Assembly (NCBI GenBank): GCA_034437455.1
Contig: DAOTUB010000050.1
Coordinates: 1 to 10,137 of the forward strand
DNA length: 10,137 bases
Reading direction: 5' to 3'
Source of the DNA: DAOTUB01 sp034437455
GTDB lineage: Bacteria; Chloroflexota; Anaerolineae; B4-G1
Below are positions 6,501 to 10,137 of the stretch, piece after piece. The notes beneath the pieces are model-generated. The model was not told the DNA's origin and made no database searches. It was given only the letters and a program-made list of their open reading frames with translations. Within the stretch, counting starts at the first letter, position 1. Every line of letters starts with the position of its first letter. A program made the position numbers and the translations under genes.

Positions 6501-8256
6501 CCACGTAGGCGTTGCCTGCTTCGTCCACGGCAATGCTGTAGCCATAATCGTCGTTGCTCCCTCCCAGGAAGGTGGCGTAGAGCAGGTCAGCCTGCCCGTT
6601 GCCAGCCAGGTCCAGTTTGACCATAAAAGCGTCACTCCAGTCATTGTAAGTGGCATCGTAGGCCTCTTGGGTGGGAAAGTCATCAGACTCGGTCTCGCCT
6701 GTCACGTAAACGTTGCCCGCCTCGTCCACAGCGATGGCTTGGCCCACATCATTCCAGTCGTCATCGTTCCCTCCCAGAAAGGTGGCATACTCCAGACTCG
6801 TGCCGTCGGCATTTACTTTGACTACAAAGGCATCGAGGCAGAGAATTGGATGACCGTTAGCAGAACAGTAATGGGGACCATGGACTTGATCGAAGGCCCC
6901 CTGTGTAGTGGGAAAATCGCCAGATTCAGTCCCGCCTGTTACGTAGGCATTGCCTGTTTCGTCTACAGTGATACCAAGGCCAGAGTCATCATCTTCTCCT
7001 CCCAGGAAGGCAGCATAGACCAAATCTGTCCCGTCGGCATTCAGTTTGACCACGAAGGCGTCATGCTCGCCGTTGTAGGCCGGGTCAAAGGCCCCCGTTG
7101 TGGTGGGAAAGCCGGAAGAATAGGTCTCACCTGTCACGTAGGCGTTGCCTTCTTTGTCCACGGCGATGCTACGACCGTAATCACTGTCATCTCCTCCCAA
7201 GAAGGTACCGTAGAGCAAGTCTGAGGAGTTGCTCTGTGAGGAAAGAGGTTCAGCCCCTGCCTGCTCCTGCAAAGCAAGATGAGGAACATCTGTGGCAAAG
7301 GGAGATGCGACCTCAAGGCCGTTTATTTCAGGTTGGGTCGTCGTCTGTTCGACGGTCGTCCTGCTGGCGGCGACTGTCTGCAACAAGGGCAAGGCAAAGT
7401 CGCCCACGGCGGTGGTGAGGCGCAAGCGGTCCGCGTCGTCCAGGGCCAATGTGTCTGCACCGTCCACGCGCAGACGAATGTCTGAATGGCGGACGGCGAA
7501 TGGCGAACGGCGATTGACGAGTCGCCAGGTCCAGCGGCCTTCCTCGCCGGTCACTTCCAGGTCTACGCCTGGGTAGAGTTCCACGTAGCGCACGCCGCCC
7601 CAGACAGGCACGTCGGTATGCCACTGCGCCGGATCGTCGCCAGTGAAGTAGGAGATGTGTGTGTCCAAGCGATTGAAAGGCTCCAGGCGCGGGTGAGAGT
7701 TGGCGCCAGGGAAGCTCAATTTGAGGTGGACACCACGGCCAGGTGTGTTCTCACGCTCTCGTTCTCTGTCAGGAAGGTGAGGGGAGAGAGCGAGCGTGGG
7801 AGACGTCGGCTTCATCACTGTCACCCACAGCCCATCCTCGGCCAACCACATCGTGCGCCCGCCGCCGCGCACCTGGAAGCGGGCATCCTCGGCGAACTGG
7901 CCGACGTTCTTGATGAACATCAGTGGCGAGCTTGGCAAAGTTGTTTCCACCTGAGATGCTGTATCGCTCGTTGGCTTTTCGATTGGCTGTGAACTATCCT
8001 CATCAAATACGGCGGTCCACCACCTGGGAAGCACATCCATCGCGGGAGGGCGGTCGGTCACTTCCACTTCTCCCGACGTGAGGCGTGCGGCCGCCCAGCC
8101 GTCCGAGATCGCGGGGGGCGGCAAGGCGGATGATGATCGAACCGCATCGGGGGAAATACTGGATGAGGCTTGCGTCTGTACCGGTGCGAGACTTACCAAG
8201 AGAGAGAAAATTGTGATGGCATTGATCCAACGGAACGTCCAACGTGAGGTATACAT
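496..8256 (-). CDS. Giant secreted SBBP-propeller / LCAT-type lipase / jelly-roll / RHS protein
   Basis: A 2586-codon frame whose product is predicted to be exported. The start at 8256 is chosen because AAAGGAG ends 7 nt before the ATG and a signal peptide follows at once (hydrophobic core about 11-24, likely cleavage after TQA at 28-30). The frame also opens further upstream from a GTG at 8322, which lacks such a site. In order: SBBP-associated N-terminal domain (about 113-293), seven SBBP repeats (347-828), an Ig-like stretch (829-970), an alpha/beta hydrolase (971-1390), a beta-rich linker, jelly-roll modules at 1535-1676, 1682-1816 and 1820-1943, an inserted propeller/lipoprotein-like segment (about 1945-2322), the rest of module 3 (GWYVDD, 2324 on), and an RHS N-terminal region with YD-type repeats (2346-2569). 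The last 17 or so residues are unrelated and follow a breakpoint. A likely role is surface-bound or secreted lipid or ester hydrolysis combined with adhesion; this is inferred from domains only. RHS proteins normally carry many more YD repeats, so the 3' end looks truncated. Confidence 0.9.
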   Translation of the reverse strand: MYTSRWTFRWINAITIFSLLVSLAPVQTQASSSISPDAVRSSSALPPPAISDGWAAARLTSGEVEVTDRPPAMDVLPRWWTAVFDEDSSQPIEKPTSDTASQVETTLPSSPLMFIKNVGQFAEDARFQVRGGGRTMWLAEDGLWVTVMKPTSPTLALSPHLPDRERERENTPGRGVHLKLSFPGANSHPRLEPFNRLDTHISYFTGDDPAQWHTDVPVWGGVRYVELYPGVDLEVTGEEGRWTWRLVNRRSPFAVRHSDIRLRVDGADTLALDDADRLRLTTAVGDFALPLLQTVAASRTTVEQTTTQPEINGLEVASPFATDVPHLALQEQAGAEPLSSQSNSSDLLYGTFLGGDDSDYGRSIAVDKEGNAYVTGETYSSGFPTTTGAFDPAYNGEHDAFVVKLNADGTDLVYAAFLGGEDDDSGLGITVDETGNAYVTGGTESGDFPTTQGAFDQVHGPHYCSANGHPILCLDAFVVKVNADGTSLEYATFLGGNDDDWNDVGQAIAVDEAGNVYVTGETESDDFPTQEAYDATYNDWSDAFMVKLDLAGNGQADLLYATFLGGSNDDYGYSIAVDEAGNAYVAGETWSSDFPTKDAYDTDCGGCHDAFVVKLDPASSGEDSLLYATFLGGEDSDCGYGIAVDEADNAYVTGETQSSDFPTTTHAFDTSYNDEYNGGFDAFMVKLDLAGNGDNDLRYATFLGGGSGDYGTGITVDEAGNAYVTGYTWSSNFPTTTHAFSTTKSGEVDAFVVKLSPAGNGDNDLRYATFLGGDGDDYGYAITVDNAGNAYVTGWTDSTDFPTTTHAFDPSYNGGYWDAFVTAIRISPLIDVSVSTHTLTLNEEGWPSPNPLVVTVTVNNVTTSTMPNATVFFTITSLADQARFLVLTEEELARADQDKVFSRGEWGPLLLEFGSLDPYESASIVLPLWVQPSNVDILTLHATLTAGLGEEWATVIGASDREEVAIPTAEIHPVVFMHGILGSMPPKNSVITRWPQNLKTPMASFTEGYLDPWLDSYSPLIENLMKMGYELEKTLFPITYDWRKSNRDSGAWLGEALAGTVIPSSQNVSYVNHDDNQADVVVHSMGGLVTRAYVQGLATNRPYQGDVNKVIFIATPHRGFPVTYRTWEGLTWEEYLGREVDPESNLVLPFQAFGYFSLRQLMDELLWPYFILKRYRPEAGQPCWYLTIPMGGLLEMLWRHWEDPYLCPLSTLQEYSHSTDPDHPGIGSLPEMLPPVSDGDYPEAASRPIPPYLYDSGGSYPYGYQVNPLLEKEGLNAPGVQATLDAALGLDNIYVIYGDGVETAVQYEVESQEDDSELPWPNGFAPARDWREYPKEGDDLIPTYSTRLRDSEPGQPGQGLLPNLPEENEIGIAGAEHKGIVYHEYAQRAVGFILTGNGNVIDDFPLHTNYNSANFFFNNGDVIVVIVFWSPVDGMVTDPSGQRVGYDPDTDQIVNEIPGAYYSGNTGELEFFLLPGGFEGDYTVTASGTGSGDYLVTMYRADTSGARLTSAITGTASVGEVVTGTVAYTVPTTSLFFDDLESGGGDWLAEGSWSLITDTAHSPVVAWAGETVTPGIPLTLTLQPSLDLSTTRMARLTFWHSYTLSSEAQARVELSTDGGVTWGTLSARHGANGWMPVEIDLTPFTGPDYAPLRLRFRLLPARAGDRWRIDDVGVEDLETPWLFALPFEDDVEGWRRWDGTGDWVVVTGTVHGGQHGWVATQEGSTLVLVGPLDLRETVSPTLNFWYTMTANGAGLVEVSTDGAIWQPAATVTETTNWTQAEVDLSEWAGLTPTLRLRHAGQAGSGWAVDDFLARNVVPPVMHALPFIDDMETPGNWQPFGGWETVTETAHSDTTAWHGTASDSALVLVDRLGLTNTASPMLTFWQQFALPKGSIGYVKATTDDGLTWQPVLTITDPIPGWTQVQVNLSDYAGQEIGLKFYLDEVVTSSMASGVRPIASSRQEVYRPTNHQGEDKQTVTPGVMFLPPLTLAVLCCGMVLTTEKRGRRRVFVLLAILGMSSVMLACGRMSDERRYARINKLTDVLGEVELIVGAERQPSYALLSPGGKWLAVELGPDHTDWLFVNLATGDIKKLEQPIRGVQWINDEYCAARYSTKSYLIHLPDLAVTRLVQTDTIETIKGAEDVYVLWRLGARNENAVLTTDPEFPYIVLDYFTQEEIEQRLGNTLYEIVSWDTYIDPTERVYSPDGRYYLYAIGGRRTAIYDAQTDEEVAHAYKRLWNHQELGWAYDSSGVYVIYFGATVDEGAANPYHPIYKWLVPGATPRGTPALSTDSGQAPAGESRVPGNGQLLLVSHLPAPAAEEVAAGWYVDDVVVRDLHLPADQTYAPCEYPIGCTTHHTNWAGDAISTRMGNYHYNQQDFSIPVLGDPLRFERSYNNQTIGLYTTSMGHGWTHNYAMGLTFPDNPDGKASTVIVEGYRGSRFRFMDNGDGTHEPFPGVWATLTRTLTLPYTYTLTGVDQSAYVFDDAGRLAEMCTPWGHAVTLVYSGTRLARVEDATGERFLAFEYDDDGRLVEVRDPISRTVRYGYDADTGDLVVVTDTLTHTWTYVYTGALSWPKSSSVPKPAPMD
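552..1221 (-). other. RHS N-terminal region and first YD repeats (truncated)
   Basis: Residues 2346-2569 match the opening of RHS/wall-associated proteins: GNYHYNQQDFSIPVLG, DPLRFERSYNNQTIGLY and GHGWTHNYAMGL. These are followed by YVFDDAGRLAEMCTPWGH, FEYDDDGRLVEVRDPISR and RYGYDADTGDLVVVTD, which are YD-type repeats. The match ends at TYVYTG. In intact RHS proteins this region leads into a long YD-repeat shell and often a variable toxic tip; both are absent, replaced by a short unrelated tail to the TGA at 498-496. The shell is therefore very unlikely to form. Confidence 0.8.
1288..2427 (-). other. In-frame inserted segment: two hydrophobic helices, lipobox and TolB/WD40-like propeller
   Basis: This segment (residues about 1944-2323) interrupts the third jelly-roll module and keeps the frame open. 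It begins with an unstructured tail, then hydrophobic FLPPLTLAVLCCGMVL, basic EKRGRRR, hydrophobic VFVLLAILGMSSVMLAC and a lipobox-like MLAC with Cys2024 (codon 2187-2185). After that come propeller-like blades: SPGGKWLAVELG, YSPDGRYYLYA and WAYDSSGVYVIYFG. Taken alone, the part from Met1996 (codon 2271-2269) looks like the N-terminus of a lipoprotein. The DNA between about 1690 and 2480 is visibly richer in A and T than its surroundings, suggesting separate ancestry. No ribosome binding site was seen before internal ATGs, so a separate gene is not called. Confidence 0.7.
1379..1402. repeat. Short palindromic repeat (gagtctgtcgaa core) inside coding sequence
   Basis: Six-base arms TGCCCT (1379-1384) and AGGGCA (1397-1402) flank gagtctgtcgaa. 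One reading frame across it gives PFDRLRAS, the peptide signature of a short repeat family common in some bacterial genomes; in the giant gene's own frame it gives PALSTDSGQA. Two partial relatives with core cttgtcgaa lie at 8606-8617 and 8785-8798. The repeat sits near the propeller-to-linker end of the inserted segment. Confidence 0.65.
2424..3654 (-). other. Three tandem MAM/immune-inhibitor-A-like jelly-roll modules (third split)
   Basis: Each module opens with L-x-F-x-DD-x-E (FFDDLESGG, LPFEDDVEGW, LPFIDDMETPGNW). Each continues through a TLTFWHSY-like strand, a VEVSTDG-x-TW turn and a W-x-x-x-x-VDLSxxAG segment, and ends in GWxVDD-like residues (RIDDVGVED, WAVDDFLARN). They span about residues 1535-1676, 1682-1816 and 1820-1943. 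The third copy lacks its GWxVDD end at this place; the matching GWYVDDVVVRDL occurs about 380 residues later, beyond an inserted segment. Such modules commonly bind carbohydrate or serve as spacers in secreted proteins. Confidence 0.75.
4086..5346 (-). other. LCAT-like alpha/beta hydrolase (lipase/acyltransferase) domain
   Basis: Residues about 971-1390 of the giant protein. VVFMHGILGS at 974-983 is the His-Gly oxyanion region. YDWRKS at 1040 is characteristic of lecithin:cholesterol acyltransferase-like enzymes. VVVHSMGGLVTR places the nucleophile at Ser1084 in an H-S-M-G-G elbow, followed by FIATPHRG. Further on, IYGDGVET and then GDDLIPTYS resemble the family's YGxGxxT and GDGTVP blocks, making Asp1338 the likely acid. 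His1377 in AEHKGIV is the likely base. All three catalytic positions are present, so the domain looks active. Substrate is unknown; phospholipid or another ester outside the cell is the family-based guess. Confidence 0.85.
5775..7218 (-). repeat. Seven tandem SBBP beta-propeller repeats in the giant protein
   Basis: Each unit starts with Y-A/G-T/A-FLGG, followed by an Asp-rich loop, then ITVDEAGNAYVTGxT, FPTTxxAFD and DAFVVKL. The Tyr codons of successive units begin (minus strand) at 7212, 7017, 6789, 6579, 6378, 6162 and 5958, so the period is 65 to 76 codons. Seven units fit one closed seven-bladed propeller. Blades 2 and 4 carry longer or cysteine-bearing loops: two Cys in blade 2, and DCGGC in blade 4. 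Blade 5 has one more Cys in its Asp-rich loop. The DNA copies are diverged, so these are old protein repeats rather than recent DNA duplications. Blades of this kind usually act as binding or scaffold modules. Confidence 0.9.
7377..7920 (-). other. SBBP-associated N-terminal domain of the giant protein
   Basis: Residues about 113-293 open with FIKNVGQFAEDARFQV. They continue with HLKLSFPGANSHPRLE, ISYFTGDDPAQWHTDVPVWG and VRYVELYPGVDLEV. This is the block that precedes SBBP propellers in many bacterial secreted proteins, where it typically reads like ENRGQ, then YF-GNDP-KWHT-vP, then YPGVDL. Its biochemical role is not established to my knowledge. The segment near residues 248-256 is unusual because it is encoded by a short heptamer repeat, listed separately. 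Confidence 0.8.
7488..7515. repeat. Four tandem heptamers (GGCGRAY type) inside coding sequence
   Basis: Plus-strand units are GGCGGAC, GGCGAAT, GGCGAAC and GGCGATT. On the coding strand they give RRSPFAVRHS within the SBBP-associated N-terminal domain. At the corresponding place relatives usually have a short loop followed by an IRLRF-like strand, and here IRLRV follows at once. The repeat seems to have expanded or been inserted in a loop without breaking the frame. Confidence 0.6.
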
Positions 8257-8263
8257 CGATAGA

Positions 8264-8270
8264 CTCCTTT
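8264..8270 (-). promoter_or_regulatory. Ribosome binding site deciding the giant gene's start
   Basis: The minus strand reads AAAGGAG, 7 nt before the ATG at 8256. It is close to the anti-Shine-Dalgarno consensus and lies downstream of the alternative GTG at 8322, which supports 8256 as the true start. Confidence 0.8.
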
Positions 8271-8367
8271 CGCATTGCCAGCCGGGCTGGCGGAACCTAA
8301 CAACACGATTTGTGCGTAACACTACGGATGGCTTGTGGACGCGCCCCAGTCTCGAGATTCAACGAGA

Positions 8368-8487
8368 TCAGCCGAGGGTTGCGCCACACGCACGATGGTA
8401 CTCGCAAGTATAGGTTTTCGTTAACACGATGGAAGCTACGATGAGCAAGCGGTGGGATCGGTTCGCGAAGCGGAAACGGGGATTCAC
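8368..8487 (-). CDS. Candidate 39-residue leader ORF in the 5' region of the giant gene
   Basis: A GTG at 8487 follows AAAGGAGGGTGAC on the minus strand, a very strong Shine-Dalgarno sequence with 5 nt between GGAGG and the start. The frame runs 39 codons to a TGA at 8370-8368. It begins MNPRFRFANRSHR, continues with a short hydrophobic stretch LLIVASIVL, and ends with KTYTCEYHRACGATLG, which holds two cysteines. It lies between the proposed promoter and the giant gene, about 110 nt before that gene's start. It could be a leader peptide or a small membrane peptide. No family is recognised, and it may be an untranslated chance ORF despite the binding site. Confidence 0.4.
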   Translation of the reverse strand: MNPRFRFANRSHRLLIVASIVLTKTYTCEYHRACGATLG

Positions 8488-8559
8488 GTCACCCTCCTTT
8501 CGACGAGGTGAGAATCAACGTAATTCGCTAACAATCGTTGGTATATTGGCGTCCGCGCT

Positions 8560-8587
8560 ATTGTATCACAACGTTTTGTGAAGTCAA
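8560..8587 (-). promoter_or_regulatory. Sigma70-type promoter for the giant gene
   Basis: The minus strand has TTGACT (8587-8582), a 16-nt spacer and TACAAT (8565-8560), each one base from consensus; TG occurs just before the -10. Transcription would begin near 8553, giving a leader of about 300 nt that contains the candidate 39-codon ORF. No better pair was found closer to the gene; a TATACT near 8410 lacks a good -35. Confidence 0.6.
8566..8581. promoter_or_regulatory. Operator-like inverted repeat filling the promoter spacer
   Basis: The whole 16-nt spacer between -35 and -10 is TCACAA-CGTT-TTGTGA (plus strand), a perfect 6-bp inverted repeat around 4 bp. A dyad exactly between the promoter boxes is the usual place for a repressor or MerR-like activator site, though this spacer is shorter than MerR-type spacers (19-20). 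The regulator is unknown. Confidence 0.4.
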
Positions 8588-8600
8588 ATTGCAAAAGCCA

Positions 8601-8617
8601 CAACTGAGCTTGTCGAA
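8601..8617. repeat. cttgtcgaa-type short repeat, left copy
   Basis: Reads caactgagcttgtcgaa. The core gagcttgtcgaa is the same family as the repeat at 1379-1402. The first eight bases recur at 8756-8763, followed there directly by atgaaac. Confidence 0.5.
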
Positions 8618-8624
8618 ATGAAAC

Positions 8625-8776
8625 GGGTGTGTTTCATTTGAGTTGAAAAGTCAGCGACGCCGGTCGAGTAGCAGCGTTTTCTGCTGCGTATTGAGACCCA
8701 GGAGCGCTGATTTCGATACGGGCAGGGGAACATTGCCCTACTCAATCAGCGCCTCCAACTGAGATGAAACACACCC
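8625..8776. mobile_element. MITE-like inverted-repeat element, 152 bp
   Basis: The ends 8625-8645 and 8756-8776 are inverted repeats matching at 19 of 21 positions and starting GGGTGTGTTTCAT. They are flanked by aaatgaaac (8616-8624) and aaatcaaac (8777-8785), an 8-of-9 match that could be a target duplication. The inside codes for nothing and is full of hairpins: an agcag/ctgct stem at 8670-8685, and a stem cgctgatt/aatcagcg (8705-8712 with 8744-8751), extended by ggag/ctcc and enclosing gggca/tgccc. Against this, aaatgaaac is itself palindromic with gtttcattt (8631-8639), so the apparent duplication may partly reflect local dyad symmetry. No transposase for it is in the window. Confidence 0.5.
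8701..8756. other. Long stem-loop inside the MITE-like element
   Basis: Stem ggag (8701-8704) pairs with ctcc (8753-8756), and cgctgatt (8705-8712) with aatcagcg (8744-8751), leaving one bulged base at 8752. An inner stem gggca/tgccc (8720-8724 with 8734-8738) follows. There is no run of T on either side, so it is not a typical intrinsic terminator, but it could stop or stabilise transcripts coming from the STAND gene. Confidence 0.5.
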
Positions 8777-8784
8777 AAATCAAA

Positions 8785-8798
8785 CCTTGTCGAAGGGG
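8785..8798. repeat. cttgtcgaa-type short repeat, right copy
   Basis: Reads ccttgtcgaagggg, directly after the possible right-hand target duplication of the MITE-like element. With the left copy it brackets the element, 177 bp apart. Confidence 0.5.
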
Positions 8799-8844
8799 CG
8801 CTGACAGAGTGGTTTGGTTGCTCGCGGAAAAGTGGATTCCAGTT

Positions 8845-10137
8845 CTATTTGCTCTCTTGTACTCTGCTCAGCGATTCCAAGAGGATGTCTTGCTCCTCTC
8901 GCATCCTGGGTATCCACCTCAATGCGCGCGCCAGCCACGAGGCTGCTCGTAGCAGCGCCTCCATGTCCCAGGTGCGCACACCGTAGAGACAGGCCACCCA
9001 GATGCGCCAGGCCACCTGGTAAGCCGTCAGCGCCGACGTAACGATCACGATGGCCGCGGCAAACAACGTCCAGAAAAGCGAGTGCGGGGCGACGAGGAGC
9101 AAAAGCCCGAACGCCGCCACTTCCAGCAGCAGAAAGACGTACACGAGCCGCTTTTTCCAGATGTAGAACAACCAGAGCTCCTCCGTCGGCTGAAGCCCGG
9201 TCTGCTCCCAGCGCGCTCTCAGGTGGCGCTCGGCCTCGACGACGACGGTCCAGTTGACCCAGCGTCGCGTCCATTCTTGCTGCCGAAGGACGATCCCCGT
9301 CAGGACCAACAGCGCGGTGACGACGACCTTGATGGAGCCAAAGACGAGGCTGGCCGCCGTCGCCACTACCGCCAGGGAGATTGGCATCCCAGGGAACGGC
9401 GTTTGCTCCTTTCGGAACAGGCTCTGAACGTAGTGTCTCCAGCGCCATCTCATCATTCGTAAGCGCCGTTCTTTCTGGTCGGACGTGTTCAGTTTCTCCA
9501 CCTTCATCTGGTACACGATGGGCAACGCCCGCCACTGCTCCTGCTCGCCACCCTCAGCCCACCAGTCTTCCACCGGGTGCGCGGCCATCCGCTCCAGGAG
9601 GCCGTCTTGCTCCAACCGGAACAGCCGCACGCGCGCCTGCTCCGGTTCCACCGCCCACACCGCCGCCGCGAACGGCACGCCAAAGGGCCAGCCCCGCTCC
9701 ATCGTCATCAGCAGCCGCCCGGCTTGCTCCCGCTCCTCTGGCTCCATCCGTTCCCAATGGCCGTCCACCAATCGCTCCAAGAGACTCCACAGGACGCTGC
9801 CCCTCGCGTTGCGCAGGTCTGCCAGCACCGCGTTCCATCCCAACTTCCTGGCGGTTGCCGCCGCCAACCGCAGCCCCTCCGGGTGCCAGCCCAGCAGGTC
9901 GCCGGCCTTCTCCGCCCGCTCCCATTCCGGGTGCTCCAACGTCCTCCCCAGCACCCTCTCGACCAGTTCCCGGCCCTCAGCCTGGCCCATTCCCGTCAGC
10001 TCCACCTCGGTGACCCGTCCCTCGGGCAGCCACCGCTTCATCTCCCGCACCACGTCCTGCCCCCGCTGCGTCGTCGCTGCCACGACCACCTGGGGCCCCT
10101 TGTGCGCCAGCAGGTCGCGCAGAACGCTCCCCTCCAC
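8845..10137 (-). CDS. STAND/NB-ARC ATPase with C-terminal membrane helices (N-terminus outside window)
   Basis: The C-terminal 430 codons of a signal-transduction ATPase; the frame is still open at the window edge and the P-loop lies beyond it. VVVAATTQRG (17-26) fits the late NB-ARC strand motif usually written TTR. VTEVELTGMGQAEGRELV (42-59) fits the segment that follows it. GWHPEGLRLA (83-92) fits the GLPLA motif. A winged-helix-like region follows (about 111-205), with paired ERMEPEEREQAGRLL and LFRLEQDGLLERM segments. The end is unusual: hydrophobic helices at about 251-286 and 331-376, separated by a charged stretch, then a short tail to the TAG at 8847-8845. No TPR, WD40 or LRR sensor repeats follow. 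NB-ARC proteins act as switches in regulation, cell death and phage defence; this one is probably anchored in the inner membrane. Its partner or trigger cannot be seen here. Confidence 0.8.
   Translation of the reverse strand: MEGSVLRDLLAHKGPQVVVAATTQRGQDVVREMKRWLPEGRVTEVELTGMGQAEGRELVERVLGRTLEHPEWERAEKAGDLLGWHPEGLRLAAATARKLGWNAVLADLRNARGSVLWSLLERLVDGHWERMEPEEREQAGRLLMTMERGWPFGVPFAAAVWAVEPEQARVRLFRLEQDGLLERMAAHPVEDWWAEGGEQEQWRALPIVYQMKVEKLNTSDQKERRLRMMRWRWRHYVQSLFRKEQTPFPGMPISLAVVATAASLVFGSIKVVVTALLVLTGIVLRQQEWTRRWVNWTVVVEAERHLRARWEQTGLQPTEELWLFYIWKKRLVYVFLLLEVAAFGLLLLVAPHSLFWTLFAAAIVIVTSALTAYQVAWRIWVACLYGVRTWDMEALLRAASWLARALRWIPRMREEQDILLESLSRVQESK

Noticed and set aside
5775..7218. CRISPR-like array
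   Set aside because: The period is about 200 bp and the repeats encode conserved SBBP blades with diverged DNA; there are no short identical repeats with unique spacers.
6433..7224. Plus-strand open frame of 263 codons opposite the SBBP repeats
   Set aside because: Its internal repetition simply mirrors the SBBP repeats on the other strand; no signal of its own.
8254..8322. Alternative upstream GTG start at 8322 for the giant gene
   Set aside because: No ribosome binding site is seen before it, while AAAGGAG lies 7 nt before the ATG at 8256, which also begins a good signal peptide.
8701..8756. Intrinsic terminator of the STAND gene
   Set aside because: The hairpin is strong but has no T-run on either strand, so it is kept only as a stem-loop.
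9381..10013. Plus-strand open frame of 210 codons, rich in Pro, Ala and Ser, opposite the STAND gene
   Set aside because: Low-complexity composition typical of the antisense of GC-rich coding sequence; the minus strand has clear NB-ARC motifs.

Overview
The window has a high-GC backbone with one visibly AT-richer patch. It reads as accessory DNA from an environmental bacterium. The gene types are consistent with a filamentous Chloroflexota-like lineage: a giant secreted SBBP/lipase/RHS protein, a membrane-bound NB-ARC STAND ATPase, an rve-type integrase, and scattered copies of a short repeat with core cttgtcgaa that encodes FDRLRA-like peptides. This lineage guess is inference from style only; no rRNA or housekeeping marker is present.

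Layout, left to right. (1) Bases 2-286, plus strand: the C-terminal end of an integrase-type transposase, cut by the window edge and with its usual last residues replaced. (2) Bases about 226-549: a junction block of unrecognised DNA between the integrase remnant and a broken RHS domain. (3) Bases 496-8256, minus strand: one uninterrupted reading frame of 2586 codons. In protein order it encodes a signal peptide, an SBBP-associated N-terminal domain, seven SBBP propeller repeats, an Ig-like stretch, an LCAT-type alpha/beta hydrolase with a visible Ser-Asp-His triad, three jelly-roll modules, and an RHS/YD region that stops after about two repeats. The third jelly-roll module is split in frame by about 1.1 kb encoding two hydrophobic segments, a lipobox and a TolB/WD40-like propeller. 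(4) Bases 8257-8600: its leader and promoter, with a near-consensus -35/-10 pair whose spacer is an inverted repeat, and a 39-codon leader ORF behind a strong Shine-Dalgarno sequence. (5) Bases 8601-8798: a structured 152-bp inverted-repeat element with candidate target duplication, flanked by two copies of the cttgtcgaa repeat. (6) Bases 8845-10137, minus strand: the C-terminal 430 codons of a STAND/NB-ARC ATPase ending in membrane helices; its N-terminus lies beyond the window.

The two large genes are codirectional, but the inverted-repeat element and a separate promoter lie between them, so they are probably not one operon. The giant protein looks like a secreted or surface multidomain enzyme/adhesin whose RHS end was destroyed by a rearrangement next to the integrase. 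The main points worth a second look are the in-frame domain-splitting insertion, the short repeats that have become protein-coding, the operator-like promoter with its leader ORF, and the MITE-like element.
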